51,951 nucleotides of DNA, taken from NCBI GenBank assembly GCA_001698425.1, contig MBRE01000055.1:250018-301968 (forward strand), given 5' to 3'. Shown in pieces: positions 35,192 to 43,733 of this stretch (within the stretch, counting starts at the first letter, position 1; each line of letters begins with the position of its first letter). The notes below the pieces were generated by a model. It made no database searches and was not told the origin of the DNA. It saw only the letters and a list, made by a program, of their open reading frames with translations. A program made the position numbers and the translations under genes. The DNA comes from Oscillatoriales cyanobacterium USR001. GTDB taxonomy: Bacteria > Cyanobacteriota > Cyanobacteriia > Cyanobacteriales > Microcoleaceae.

Positions 35192-36235
35192 TTAAAAAGA
35201 AATGCCAGGCCAGGTATCAATAGGTTGCGTTGATTTTACAATGTGCATTCCCGCAGCTGCAAATCGCACAAAAGCAGCATTAGCTTGCTCTGTAAAGTCA
35301 ATTATATCAGGAACAACAACGGGTGAAGTGCAATCTTCCAATAAATAGATTTTATTCACTAATTTGGGATCTTGCGCCATAATTTCTGTTAGTAAGTCGT
35401 CAATTGTCCAGGCCACACAATGACTTTTGGCTTGTCCGGCAATAATCACTGCATCGTATTCTAACAATTTTTGAATAAAATGCACATTTTTTTCAGCAAT
35501 CGGATTGCCATCTGCACTATCTAACACTTCTGGGCGCAAAACTGAATAATTTTCTGTTAAGGGATTCCCGCCTTTAATTTCAAAAAGTGTTTGGCGATCG
35601 CGGGCGATATTATGGAAAAATATTGCTTCTTCCACTGCTGAAACTAAGGCGTGTCCAATGCCGCCTAACATTGAATGATAGGGCCAAATTGTCAGGGGAT
35701 ATTTGCCATCATCGCTCAATTTTTTAACGTAGTATAATGCGTGTTTTTCTAATGCTAAATAGTTGCAATCTGCAATGCTATCGGCAACGGCTGGGTTAAC
35801 TTTCCAAATACCTTGTTGGACATCATTTAGTGTAATCATTGTGGCGGCTGGAAGGGGATGTTCTCCTACATCGTTTATCCAAAATATAGGATGAAAAATT
35901 TGCATGGCGGTGTGGGTATCCATTGTGGGGGCAATGGTGGTAATTACGCCTAAATTGTGATAAATAAATTGGCAAAGTCGGAGGTTATCATCAACTGCGC
36001 CTGCTCCAGAATTTCCAGCAACAAATAATTCAAAGGTAGGAATGCAGAAGGTATTTTGAGCATCTATTATCATTAGACAAATGCGATTTTTGTCTGCTGC
36101 TGCTGGTTGAATGTTATTTTGTTTTGCCCAGTTTTTAGCTTCTATTGCTCGATCTTGGTAGGGGACTCGCCAGACTTCTCCTACTTTTTGAGGATCGAAG
36201 TGTACGGGAATTGGGAGTTGAGTTTTTGTTGTCAT
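35192..36235 (-). CDS. Nicotinamidase-like cysteine hydrolase
   Basis: A 347-residue member of the isochorismatase/nicotinamidase fold. Likely catalytic residues are D58 (IDAQNTF), C273 (AGQAKSHCVAW) and a lysine, probably K164. A metal site like that of PncA is suggested by D106, H108 and H115 in MDTHTAMQIFHP, and WPYHSMLGGIGHAL (184-197) corresponds to the nicotinamidase WPxHCVxGTxGA segment. It is longer than typical PncA (about 200). It overlaps the PP2C gene by 4 nt (ATGA), so the two are translationally coupled. The divergent NrtR gene supports a role in NAD salvage, but substrate is not proven. Confidence 0.8.
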   Translation of the reverse strand: MTTKTQLPIPVHFDPQKVGEVWRVPYQDRAIEAKNWAKQNNIQPAAADKNRICLMIIDAQNTFCIPTFELFVAGNSGAGAVDDNLRLCQFIYHNLGVITTIAPTMDTHTAMQIFHPIFWINDVGEHPLPAATMITLNDVQQGIWKVNPAVADSIADCNYLALEKHALYYVKKLSDDGKYPLTIWPYHSMLGGIGHALVSAVEEAIFFHNIARDRQTLFEIKGGNPLTENYSVLRPEVLDSADGNPIAEKNVHFIQKLLEYDAVIIAGQAKSHCVAWTIDDLLTEIMAQDPKLVNKIYLLEDCTSPVVVPDIIDFTEQANAAFVRFAAAGMHIVKSTQPIDTWPGISF

Positions 36236-37065
36236 TTTTTTCTAATTACTATTAATGTTGTATCGTCTGGTAATAAACCTACTGGTTTTAATATCTGCTG
36301 GTTTTGTTCATCAAATTTTTGTGTTTCTCGGTTAATTAGAGATAAGTGGCGATTCACCATGTCTGGGTTTTTGAAGTATCTATCTTTTTCCCAAAATTGA
36401 TCGATCGCGCCTACATAAGCTGAATATCCAGGTAAATTTGACTTGGCTAGTTTAATCAAATCAATTACCCCATCAGTGCCGATCAAAATTGATTTAACTT
36501 CATTAATTGGCAATCGGTCATGGATTTGAAATTGCCATTGAGAACGATCGATTTTTGATTGACTATTTTGCCAGTTTAATAAACTATAAGCTAGATAAGG
36601 TGGCGCATTTCCAGCAAATGGTCCTAACTGCTTTATTTTACCATTAACGATAATTACTCCGTCTCCTATAGAGAAAAGAATTACACCAGATTTGGCGATC
36701 AATGCGCCGACGATTGTAAATAAAAAATACTGACGAATAATGGTTTTAAAAAGTGTGCCGTTACTATCCATTGCTAAGGCTAAATTTTGCAATGTATCTA
36801 GTATGTATTGCCGCACGTTTTCCCAAAATTCCTCTGAGGAAAATGGAATTTTTTGGGCGACTTTGGCGATCGCGCTTGCTACTAATTTAGCGCCAATTTG
36901 GGCTCCAACTTCGCTGCGATCGCCACTACCGCAACCGTCGCAAACCACCGCGATCGCCCAATCTTCCCAACACATACTGTAATAGGCATCTTGATTATTT
37001 TTCCCACTTCGCAGATGGAATCTGCCAGTTACAGAGCCACCGGCTAGTTCAAACTGCTCCTGCAT
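36232..37065 (-). CDS. PP2C-type protein phosphatase
   Basis: A 277-residue metal-dependent Ser/Thr phosphatase. Motifs are NNQDAYY near the N terminus, VVCDGCGSGDRSEVGAQIGA (the aspartate binding Mn/Mg), FSIGDGVIIVNG, LIGTDGVIDL, and the C-terminal DDTTLIVI. No membrane segments or extra domains. It is the first gene of a pair with the nicotinamidase-like hydrolase and faces nrtR across 99 nt. The target phosphoprotein is unknown; it may act on a partner encoded elsewhere. Confidence 0.85.
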   Translation of the reverse strand: MQEQFELAGGSVTGRFHLRSGKNNQDAYYSMCWEDWAIAVVCDGCGSGDRSEVGAQIGAKLVASAIAKVAQKIPFSSEEFWENVRQYILDTLQNLALAMDSNGTLFKTIIRQYFLFTIVGALIAKSGVILFSIGDGVIIVNGKIKQLGPFAGNAPPYLAYSLLNWQNSQSKIDRSQWQFQIHDRLPINEVKSILIGTDGVIDLIKLAKSNLPGYSAYVGAIDQFWEKDRYFKNPDMVNRHLSLINRETQKFDEQNQQILKPVGLLPDDTTLIVIRKK

Positions 37066-37069
37066 GACT

Positions 37070-37094
37070 GTACATTTAGTGTGATCAGTACACT
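37070..37094. promoter_or_regulatory. Putative operator between nrtR and the PP2C/hydrolase pair
   Basis: AGTGT (37078-37082) and ACACT (37090-37094) form a palindrome with a 7-nt spacer; TGTACA at 37070-37075 lies just beside it. Location in the 99-nt divergent gap, close to both starts, suggests the NrtR binding site. The NrtR motif varies between lineages, so this is a guess from symmetry. Confidence 0.4.
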
Positions 37095-37164
37095 TTTATA
37101 TTAATCTTGCTAAAATAGATTGTCAAGGGTGACGAGAAAATTCTCAATCTACACTACAATACTT

Positions 37165-37857
37165 ATGTCTTACACCTACGAATTTCCCAGACCTGCACTT
37201 ACCGTCGATTGCGTTGTTTTCGGATTAGATCGAGACAATTTATTGAAAATCATGTTGATTCAGCGATGCTTGCCACCTTTTGAGGGACAGTGGGCCCTAC
37301 CTGGGGGTTTCGTGCGGCTGGAGGAATCTCTCGAAGCCGCAGCACAGCGAGAATTGCGGGAAGAAACTGGCCTTGAAAATGTATTTTTCGAGCAACTTTA
37401 TACCTTCGGTGATGTTAACAGAGATCCGCGCGATCGCATCATCAGCGTTGCCTATTATGCCCTAATAAATTTGTGGGAATACCGCATCGAAGCCGCAACA
37501 GATGCCAGCGCCGCCGCTTGGTTTCCTCTTCTGAAAAAACCCTCACTTCCTTTCGACCACGAACAAATTTTAGCCACAGCTTTTGCTAGACTAAAAAACA
37601 AAGTACGCTACGAACCCATCGGCTTTGAACTATTACCCAAAAAATTCACCCTCACCCAACTGCAAAAGCTTTACGAAACAATTTTAGGGCAAAAACTAGA
37701 CAAACGCAACTTTCGCAAAAAAATTCTTAAAATGGAGCTTTTAGTCGCACTAGATGAAACTGAAACCGCCGTCGCCCATCGCGCCGCGAGATTTTATCAA
37801 TTTGACGAACAGAAATATCGTAAATTCAAAGACAAAGGATTTAATTTTGAATTATAA
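37165..37857 (+). CDS. nrtR: NrtR-type Nudix transcriptional regulator
   Basis: A two-domain regulator of NAD metabolism: an N-terminal Nudix domain that senses ADP-ribose or related nucleotides and a C-terminal winged helix. The Nudix box G-x5-E-x7-RELREETGL is complete (48-70), although in NrtR it often serves ligand binding. The C-terminal part (about 140-230) has [18 protein letters not shown] and [17 protein letters not shown], typical for the family. The ATG at 37165 is chosen; an upstream TTG at 37120 would add 15 unconserved residues. It is divergent from the PP2C and nicotinamidase-like genes, which it probably represses. Confidence 0.85.
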   Translation: MSYTYEFPRPALTVDCVVFGLDRDNLLKIMLIQRCLPPFEGQWALPGGFVRLEESLEAAAQRELREETGLENVFFEQLYTFGDVNRDPRDRIISVAYYALINLWEYRIEAATDASAAAWFPLLKKPSLPFDHEQILATAFARLKNKVRYEPIGFELLPKKFTLTQLQKLYETILGQKLDKRNFRKKILKMELLVALDETETAVAHRAARFYQFDEQKYRKFKDKGFNFEL

Positions 37858-37888
37858 TAACTTAAATCAACCTTGGGGGTAACTTAAG

Positions 37889-38950
37889 ATGAGTTCGATC
37901 GGATTAACTAAGGTATCAAAATTCTTCAATTCAATTCCGGCAAGAGCCTATCTTTTGACCGCCATTATTATCTTCGCCATTTCGGGATCTGTAATTCACA
38001 AATTGACAGATATTGGAGCCGCAAACTTAATTAATGGTAGAAACCCAATTTCATTCTGTAATATTTTATTTGCTGGTAACATTTGTGCTTTAGCTTTTCT
38101 AATTTTTGTCTATCATCAACAATGGAATACTGCCGCATTAAAACAAATCTCTCGAAAAGATTGGATAAGTTTAAGCATAGTAGCTATTCTCGAAGGAGCC
38201 TTAGCCCCCACCTTAATTTTTACCGCTCTTAGCTTAACAATGGTCAACAATATTATTATCATCGGACGCATTGAACCACCCTTGACTTTAGCTTTATCAG
38301 TATGGTTGCTGCGGGAACGAGTGAATAAATGGGTTGTCGGCGGTGCTATTGTTTCATTTGCCGGCGTTATCCTCACAATATTGCTGCTACAAAATTCCGG
38401 TGATAACATGGTAAAAATGGCAAGAGTAATTCATGTAGGAAAAGGCGAATTAATGACCGCAGGTTGGGCTATTTGTATCGCCATTTCTACAATTATTAGT
38501 AAAAGTAAACTTCGTCAAATACCCTTGGGAATATTTACCATATTTAGAACTGCGATCGGTACTACGATCTTTTTTGTAATTGTCATTCAGCAATATGGAG
38601 CCATCCATTTTATTGATATTTTCTCACCTTTATTATGGCAATGGATGTTATTTTATGGCGCTGTAGTAGTTGTCGGCGGTCAATTATGTTTTTTCACCGG
38701 ATTAAAGAAATCTACAGCATCAGAAGTTTCCTTAGCCAGTTCTTTTGGTCCGATCGCTGGCATCTTATCCTCTTACTTAATCTTAGGAGAATTGCCTAAC
38801 ATCGCTCAATATATCGGTGGTAGTATTGTTATGGTTGGCATCATCTTAACCCAAATCGGAGTTTTTCAACAAAACACTCAAACTCCAATTTTATCCCAGA
38901 AAATTCCTGCCATAGAAAACAATATGGAAGTTGGCTTTAAAGGAGTATAA
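37889..38950 (+). CDS. DMT-family (EamA) transporter
   Basis: A 353-residue drug/metabolite-superfamily permease with about ten hydrophobic segments in two EamA halves (about 19-165 and 190-325). The family landmark LLREERVNKW-type segment is present (LLRERVNKWVVGGAIVSFAGVIL) and again in the second half (LILGELPNIAQYIGGSIVMVGIIL). A G-rich ribosome binding site (GGGGGTAA) lies before the ATG. It follows nrtR by 31 nt and could be read through from it, giving a link to nicotinate-type substrates (speculative). Substrate unknown. Confidence 0.85.
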   Translation: MSSIGLTKVSKFFNSIPARAYLLTAIIIFAISGSVIHKLTDIGAANLINGRNPISFCNILFAGNICALAFLIFVYHQQWNTAALKQISRKDWISLSIVAILEGALAPTLIFTALSLTMVNNIIIIGRIEPPLTLALSVWLLRERVNKWVVGGAIVSFAGVILTILLLQNSGDNMVKMARVIHVGKGELMTAGWAICIAISTIISKSKLRQIPLGIFTIFRTAIGTTIFFVIVIQQYGAIHFIDIFSPLLWQWMLFYGAVVVVGGQLCFFTGLKKSTASEVSLASSFGPIAGILSSYLILGELPNIAQYIGGSIVMVGIILTQIGVFQQNTQTPILSQKIPAIENNMEVGFKGV

Positions 38951-39024
38951 GGAAAGGAAATGTAAAAACTCCCCCCATACTTTCAATAACAACAAATACC
39001 TTTAATAATCAAGAGAAAACAATC

Positions 39025-39756
39025 ATGCTAGATGAACCAAAACCCAAGAAAACAAATCTATCAATCAAGCGAATATTGGGATTTCTGCTAGTATCATTAT
39101 TAGTTGCGATCGTAACCATAGTAGCGGAAAAATTCAACACTCAAGAACTTTTAAAAAACACATTAACCTGGATTAATCAGCTTGGTTTTTGGGGACCACT
39201 AGCTTTCATTGCCATCTACAACCTAGCCACAATATTATTTATTCCAGGCTCCGTACTCACATTAGGAGGAGGCCTAATTTTTGGAGTTTTTTGGGGTTCT
39301 ATATACGTTTTCATCGCCGCCACATTAGGCGCTACCTTAGCTTTTCTAATAGGGCGATACTTATCTCGAAACTGGGTAGCAAAACAAATGGCAAAGCACC
39401 CAAAGTTCAAATTTATTGATGAAGCTGTAGCTAGAGAAGGATTGAAAATAGTTTTTTTAACCCGCCTTTCCCCTATTTTTCCCTTCAATCTTTTAAACTA
39501 TGCCTTTGGCATCACCAAAGTTTCCTTAAAAGACTATATTCTCGGTTCATTTGGCATGATTCCCGGAACTATTATGTACGTCTATCTCGGTTCTTTAGGC
39601 GGGAAATTTGCTATAATCGAAACAGCGTGCAATCTCGCAGATACCCAAGCCGCAGCCGCCAAGTTTATCATCAATATCTTGGGTTTTATTGCAACTGTAA
39701 TGATTACCATTTATATAGCTCGGATTGCTCGTAAAAGTTTAGAAATAAATATTTAA
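39025..39756 (+). CDS. TVP38/TMEM64 (VTT/DedA) membrane protein
   Basis: A 243-residue membrane protein of the VTT superfamily. After a first helix (about 15-32) come the landmark segment IPGSVLTLGGGLIFGVFWGSIYVFIAATLGATLAFLIGRYLSR (re-entrant loop and G-rich helix) and FLTRLSPIFPFNLLNYAFGITKVSLKDYILGSFGMIPGT, both diagnostic. Relatives are lipid scramblases or transporters. The next gene, a flavin disulfide oxidoreductase, begins 14 nt later, a pairing I know from other cyanobacteria. Confidence 0.88.
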   Translation: MLDEPKPKKTNLSIKRILGFLLVSLLVAIVTIVAEKFNTQELLKNTLTWINQLGFWGPLAFIAIYNLATILFIPGSVLTLGGGLIFGVFWGSIYVFIAATLGATLAFLIGRYLSRNWVAKQMAKHPKFKFIDEAVAREGLKIVFLTRLSPIFPFNLLNYAFGITKVSLKDYILGSFGMIPGTIMYVYLGSLGGKFAIIETACNLADTQAAAAKFIINILGFIATVMITIYIARIARKSLEINI

Positions 39757-39770
39757 TTAGGAAAATTGCC

Positions 39771-41306
39771 ATGTCAAACTTAAAAAACGACAACCTCAAT
39801 ATATCACCAATAGACATACATAATCAAACCTTAGTTTCATATTTACATCCCTCAGATTGGGTAAATCCTCAGCCCCTAAGCCGTTATAATTTAGTCGTAA
39901 TTGGAGCCGGACCAGCCGGATTAATAGTAGCCGCAGGTGCAGCCGGTTTAGGTGCAAAAGTCGCTTTAATTGAAAAAAGATTCATGGGAGGTGATTGTTT
40001 AAATGTCGGTTGCGTACCTTCAAAATGTCTAATTAGTTCCTCCCGTGTAGTTGCTAATATTCATAAAGCTAATCTTTTTGGCGTTCATATTCCTGAACAA
40101 ATAGAAGTTGATTTTGCCGCAGTCATGGAAAGAATGCGACGACTCAGAACAAAATTAAGTCCGATAGATTCCGTACAACGTTACCAACAAAAATTAGGAG
40201 TAGATGTTTTTCTAGGTTCCGGTCATTTCTCCAGTCACGATACCATAGAAGTAGCAGGTCAAAAACTGCGTTTTAAAAAAGCCGTAATTGCCACAGGTGC
40301 GAGAGCATTACAACCACAAATTCCTGGTTTAGAAGCAACTGGATATCTCACCAATGAAACAATTTTTAACCTCACCAAACAACCAAAAAGTTTAGCAGTA
40401 ATTGGCGGTGGCCCCATTGGTTGCGAATTAGCCCAAGCATTTCAAAGATTGGGAACAAAAGTAATATTACTGCACAAAAACGCTCACATTTTAGATAGGG
40501 AAGATGTCGATGCAGCAGAAATTGTCCAGCAAACCTTTATCCGAGAGGGAATTGAGCTAATTTTACAATGCAATATTCAGCGAGTGGAGTTAACAAGTGC
40601 TGGAAAAGTTCTCTATTATCAAATCAATGGCAAAGAAAATTCCATAATAGTAGATGAAATTCTAGCTAGTACCGGACGAGCCCCCAATGTTGAAACCTTA
40701 AATCTTGAAGCTGTTGGCGTTAATTACGATACAAAAAAAGGTGTTTTTGTCAATGATAATCTCCAAACTACTAACCCTCAAATTTATGCAGCAGGTGATG
40801 TTTGCATGAACTGGAAATTTACTCATGCTGCTGATTTTGCCGCGAGAATTGTCATCCAAAATACGCTATTTTTAGGCAATAAAAAACTTAGTGGTTTAAC
40901 AATGCCTTGGTCAACTTACACTGATCCAGAAATTGCTCATGTAGGAATGTCTGAGAAAGAAACTCAAGAAAAAGGACTTGATATCAATACATTTTTTATT
41001 CCTTTTAATGAGTTAGATCGGGCTGTTACTGACAGTGAAGAGGAAGGATTTGTCAAAATTCACGTTAAGAAAGGCACAGATAAAATTTTAGGTGCAACTA
41101 TTGTCGCTTCCCACGCCGGAGATATAATTAGCGAAATTACTTTGGCAATGGTTAACAATATTGGTTTAGGAAAAATTGCTAGTGTAATTCATCCTTATCC
41201 AACTCAAGCAGATGCAATTCGTAAGGCGGCGGATGCTTATAATCGTACTCGCTTAACACCTTTGGTGAAAAAACTATTTTCTCAGTGGCTAACTTGGACG
41301 CGATAA
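39771..41306 (+). CDS. FAD-dependent disulfide oxidoreductase, MerA-like
   Basis: A 511-residue member of the class I pyridine nucleotide-disulfide oxidoreductases. It has an N-terminal leader of about 40 residues, FAD motif GAGPAG (45-50), redox cysteines C76 and C81 in GGDCLNVGCVPSK, NAD(P) motif GGGPIGCELAQ, the second FAD motif IYAAGDVC and the dimerisation motif HPYPTQAD. It lacks the N-terminal HMA domain and the C-terminal cysteine pair of true mercuric reductase, so annotation as MerA would be wrong. It is paired with the TVP38 gene. The substrate is unknown. Confidence 0.88.
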   Translation: MSNLKNDNLNISPIDIHNQTLVSYLHPSDWVNPQPLSRYNLVVIGAGPAGLIVAAGAAGLGAKVALIEKRFMGGDCLNVGCVPSKCLISSSRVVANIHKANLFGVHIPEQIEVDFAAVMERMRRLRTKLSPIDSVQRYQQKLGVDVFLGSGHFSSHDTIEVAGQKLRFKKAVIATGARALQPQIPGLEATGYLTNETIFNLTKQPKSLAVIGGGPIGCELAQAFQRLGTKVILLHKNAHILDREDVDAAEIVQQTFIREGIELILQCNIQRVELTSAGKVLYYQINGKENSIIVDEILASTGRAPNVETLNLEAVGVNYDTKKGVFVNDNLQTTNPQIYAAGDVCMNWKFTHAADFAARIVIQNTLFLGNKKLSGLTMPWSTYTDPEIAHVGMSEKETQEKGLDINTFFIPFNELDRAVTDSEEEGFVKIHVKKGTDKILGATIVASHAGDIISEITLAMVNNIGLGKIASVIHPYPTQADAIRKAADAYNRTRLTPLVKKLFSQWLTWTR

Positions 41307-41352
41307 CTATAACAGGAATTACGCAACTGTCACAAAATAGGGGTTAAAATTT

Positions 41353-41417
41353 AGGTATGTAGTTGCGCTTCAGCGCTCTTTGATATGCCAAGAGCGCTAA
41401 AGCGCAACTACATACCT
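41353..41417. repeat. Long inverted repeat downstream of the oxidoreductase
   Basis: Two 28-nt arms (41353-41380 and 41390-41417, one mismatch) around a 9-nt loop, beginning AGGTATGTAGTTGCGC. The inner GCGCTTNAGCGCTCTT is reminiscent of the cores of elements A-C but the outer sequence differs. It separates two convergent genes and would end transcription from both. Confidence 0.75.
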
Positions 41418-41433
41418 TCGTGTATCTTGACGA

Positions 41434-42282
41434 TCAAAAATCACCTTCAGCGACTTGAAACACAGTTAAACCCAAGGATCTCCACATATCAACAACTTGT
41501 TGACGGTCATCCAATACGAAGCGAATATTATATTTTCCTTCGATATTTTGGCGGTAAATCTCTTCTTTAATAATTGAATCTTTTCTCTGATCTCCAGTCT
41601 TTCGCATATAAAGACCAGTATAGTTTACGCCATATTTTTGTAACCATCTTTCAGTCTGAGGTTGACAGTCATCAGTTCGACCAGATGCCACAATTATCTT
41701 AATACTTGATTGCCATTTGTGAACAGTATCTAACACTGGTTGATTGGGCAAATCATTTTCGCACTTAGACGCATCGTAAGGATTTCTACCATTAAGTAAA
41801 GATAGCGTTCCGTCCATATCAACTATTATGGCATCTGGTAATTCTGGGTTATATTCTGGAGATGGGATAGGCACTCGAACATATTTATTATACATCTGCA
41901 TAATTACATCTTTGCCAACAGAATTGAGACGTTTTAAATCTCGTTTAATACATTCTTCTACGGGAACTTGGAGAAAGGAATCATTAACTTCTACTACTGC
42001 TTGATCTTTAACTAATTCTTTAATACGATCTATATGATGACCAAAGTTTGTATCATCAACAATCACATTTTTCCCAGATTCTAAAGCCATCAAAATTATG
42101 GCATCTCTGAGTTGAAGAATAAACTTTTCGTTCCCTGGCGACCAATAGGAAGCATGAGCCATTTCTCGCAATAGGTCTTTGTTTGTCCGCACCCATCTAC
42201 CGGGTTCAGACAACAATAATTCATTCGCAAATTTAGATTTTCCAGAAGCGGGTAAACCGATAAGAACAATGACTTTTTTCAT
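41434..42282 (-). CDS. Polynucleotide 5'-kinase/3'-phosphatase, T4 PNK-like
   Basis: This 282-residue protein aligns end to end with bacteriophage T4 Pnkp. The kinase part has P-loop GLPASGKS (9-16) and general-base candidate D36 (TNKDLLRE). The phosphatase part has DMDGT (155-159) and NGRNPYDASKC, which match T4's DVDGT and NGRGPYDLEKC. The end reads VVDMWRSLGLTVFQVAEGDF, nearly as in T4. It converts 3'-phosphate and 5'-OH ends of cleaved RNA to ligatable ends. The RNA ligase gene lies just upstream, separated by a heptamer array that touches the start codon, leaving no Shine-Dalgarno site. Confidence 0.93.
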   Translation of the reverse strand: MKKVIVLIGLPASGKSKFANELLLSEPGRWVRTNKDLLREMAHASYWSPGNEKFILQLRDAIILMALESGKNVIVDDTNFGHHIDRIKELVKDQAVVEVNDSFLQVPVEECIKRDLKRLNSVGKDVIMQMYNKYVRVPIPSPEYNPELPDAIIVDMDGTLSLLNGRNPYDASKCENDLPNQPVLDTVHKWQSSIKIIVASGRTDDCQPQTERWLQKYGVNYTGLYMRKTGDQRKDSIIKEEIYRQNIEGKYNIRFVLDDRQQVVDMWRSLGLTVFQVAEGDF

Positions 42283-42361
42283 GGTTATTGGTTATTGGTT
42301 ATTGGTTATTGGTTATTGGTTATTGGTTAACCGTTAACCGTTAACCGTTAACCGTTAACAA
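42283..42361. repeat. Heptamer array abutting the PNK start
   Basis: Seen from the plus strand, five to six GTTATTG units are followed by five GTTAACC/GTTAACG units. The two sub-arrays differ at two positions of the heptamer, so one seems to derive from the other. It fills the whole gap between RNA ligase and PNK genes. Confidence 0.88.
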
Positions 42362-42364
42362 CTA

Positions 42365-43450
42365 TTATAATCCCAGATTAATGTAATCTAAGCCTAAAAG
42401 TTCTTCAGCTTTTTGGATAGTAGTGCTGCGGAGAGCTTCTTTCACACTAGCAATTTTTCCCGATCGCAAAGAAAATAAAATCCCAGAATAAGGTAAATGC
42501 TTGATAGCTAAAGCAAAATCTTTCTGAGTTTCAATATGTTGATATTGCCGATAAACCTCCTCTACTTCTTGAATTAAGGATTGATATTTATCCTTAATTT
42601 TTTGATATAATTCCGTCCACTCAGGAAAATAAGCTAAAAATTCTTCTCCCTCATTTGTCAGGATAATTTCAATCATTCTACGGGTAGAAAATCCTTCCCT
42701 CAGATGAGAAATAGCTACATATTGAGGAGACTTAACTTTAACTCGATTAAAATTGCGATCGCAGATAATATACCCTTCAGAATCCATCGGATCTAACAAT
42801 TCAGCAGCTTTAATAACCTCTGTCCAGCTAGTCAAAGGATAAGACTGCACTAACTCCCATCCATAATTATTTGCCCACAAACTAGGTTCAGATTCCATCA
42901 ATGTATCAACATTACGCACTCCATGTAAAATAATTTGATTATTCTTTTGTTGTACAACAATCCGATTATAAGGAGTCATTAATTCAAAGATAAAACAGTA
43001 TTCGCTTTCCGTCGGTAACTGATATCCTAACTCATTCCACACCTTCCAAAATAGTTCTGCAAAAGTAAAACCAAAACCATTAACCTCACCACCCGCATCA
43101 GGAGTTCCACTAGATTGCACCCTCCATTCCCCATCATAGAAATAGAGTACCATCAGAGAACCATCTAGCTTTTCATAAACCTTAGCGCTACTCCAATCAA
43201 TTGTAGAAGCATGATGTTCTCCATAATTAAAAAATTTATTATATGGATAAGAAACTATCTGCCAATCTTGAGAGGAATCTAAAATGATCCCTCGACATTG
43301 TTGAACTATTTTTTCCCCCATTGGCGACTCAATCTGAGAATATTTCAGACAGACTAAGTGAGGATATTTCTGATGTCGCGTAGATTTGATATGATAAGTG
43401 CTGCATAATCTATCTAAACCGTATTGACGTAAATAATCTTGGAGTTCCAT
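42365..43450 (-). CDS. T4 Rnl1-like RNA ligase
   Basis: A 361-residue ATP-dependent RNA ligase. Nucleotidyltransferase motifs in order: motif I KLDGS with adenylylated lysine K94 (VYEKLDGSLMVLY), motif III/IIIa around CFIFELMTPYNRIVV (E156), motif IV SEGYIICD (E225) and motif V VKVKSPQY (K238, K240). The opening with RGIILD and YNKFFNYGE before motif I is as in T4 Rnl1, the tRNA-repair ligase. The C-terminal third is helical. It follows the small acidic protein by 52 nt and precedes the PNK gene; together they can repair a broken tRNA anticodon loop. Confidence 0.93.
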   Translation of the reverse strand: MELQDYLRQYGLDRLCSTYHIKSTRHQKYPHLVCLKYSQIESPMGEKIVQQCRGIILDSSQDWQIVSYPYNKFFNYGEHHASTIDWSSAKVYEKLDGSLMVLYFYDGEWRVQSSGTPDAGGEVNGFGFTFAELFWKVWNELGYQLPTESEYCFIFELMTPYNRIVVQQKNNQIILHGVRNVDTLMESEPSLWANNYGWELVQSYPLTSWTEVIKAAELLDPMDSEGYIICDRNFNRVKVKSPQYVAISHLREGFSTRRMIEIILTNEGEEFLAYFPEWTELYQKIKDKYQSLIQEVEEVYRQYQHIETQKDFALAIKHLPYSGILFSLRSGKIASVKEALRSTTIQKAEELLGLDYINLGL

Positions 43451-43502
43451 ATTATCTCAATTATCTCATTATTATCTCATTTTTTAACACTATCAAAGCA
43501 AT

Positions 43503-43733
43503 TTAGTCCTCATCATCAGGATAACCAAATACAGCAAACTCCATTTCTCGCTTATGGGTTTTTACTCCTACACCCAATAAATCCTCTAACTTATCCACTT
43601 CCTTAATCGTTAAATCACCCCGTTCCATTGCATAGTGCATCTGACCGACAAGAATCAATTTAGACTCAAGGGGCATATTATTCTCAAGTCCTAGTTTGAT
43701 TGTATACTCAAAATTATCGAAAATTCTGTCCAT
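43503..43733 (-). CDS. Small acidic protein, candidate immunity/antitoxin
   Basis: A 76-residue protein with no family I recognise. It is helical and acidic at the end (FAVFGYPDDED); the middle reads LILVGQMHYAMERGDLTIKEVDKLEDLLGVG. Its start codon overlaps the end of the nuclease gene by 20 nt, which means translational coupling. A small acidic partner encoded directly after a toxin-like nuclease is the usual form of an immunity protein or antitoxin, so I infer that role. It is short but real because of the overlap and the intact ATG. Confidence 0.6.
   Translation of the reverse strand: MDRIFDNFEYTIKLGLENNMPLESKLILVGQMHYAMERGDLTIKEVDKLEDLLGVGVKTHKREMEFAVFGYPDDED

Noticed and set aside
39771..41306. 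Mercuric reductase
   Set aside because: No HMA domain and no C-terminal cysteine pair; no merR, merT or merP. Kept as a generic flavin disulfide oxidoreductase.
42283..42361. CRISPR or origin iterons in the heptamer arrays
   Set aside because: Units are contiguous 7-bp repeats without spacers, in many gaps, with no dnaA or rep gene nearby.
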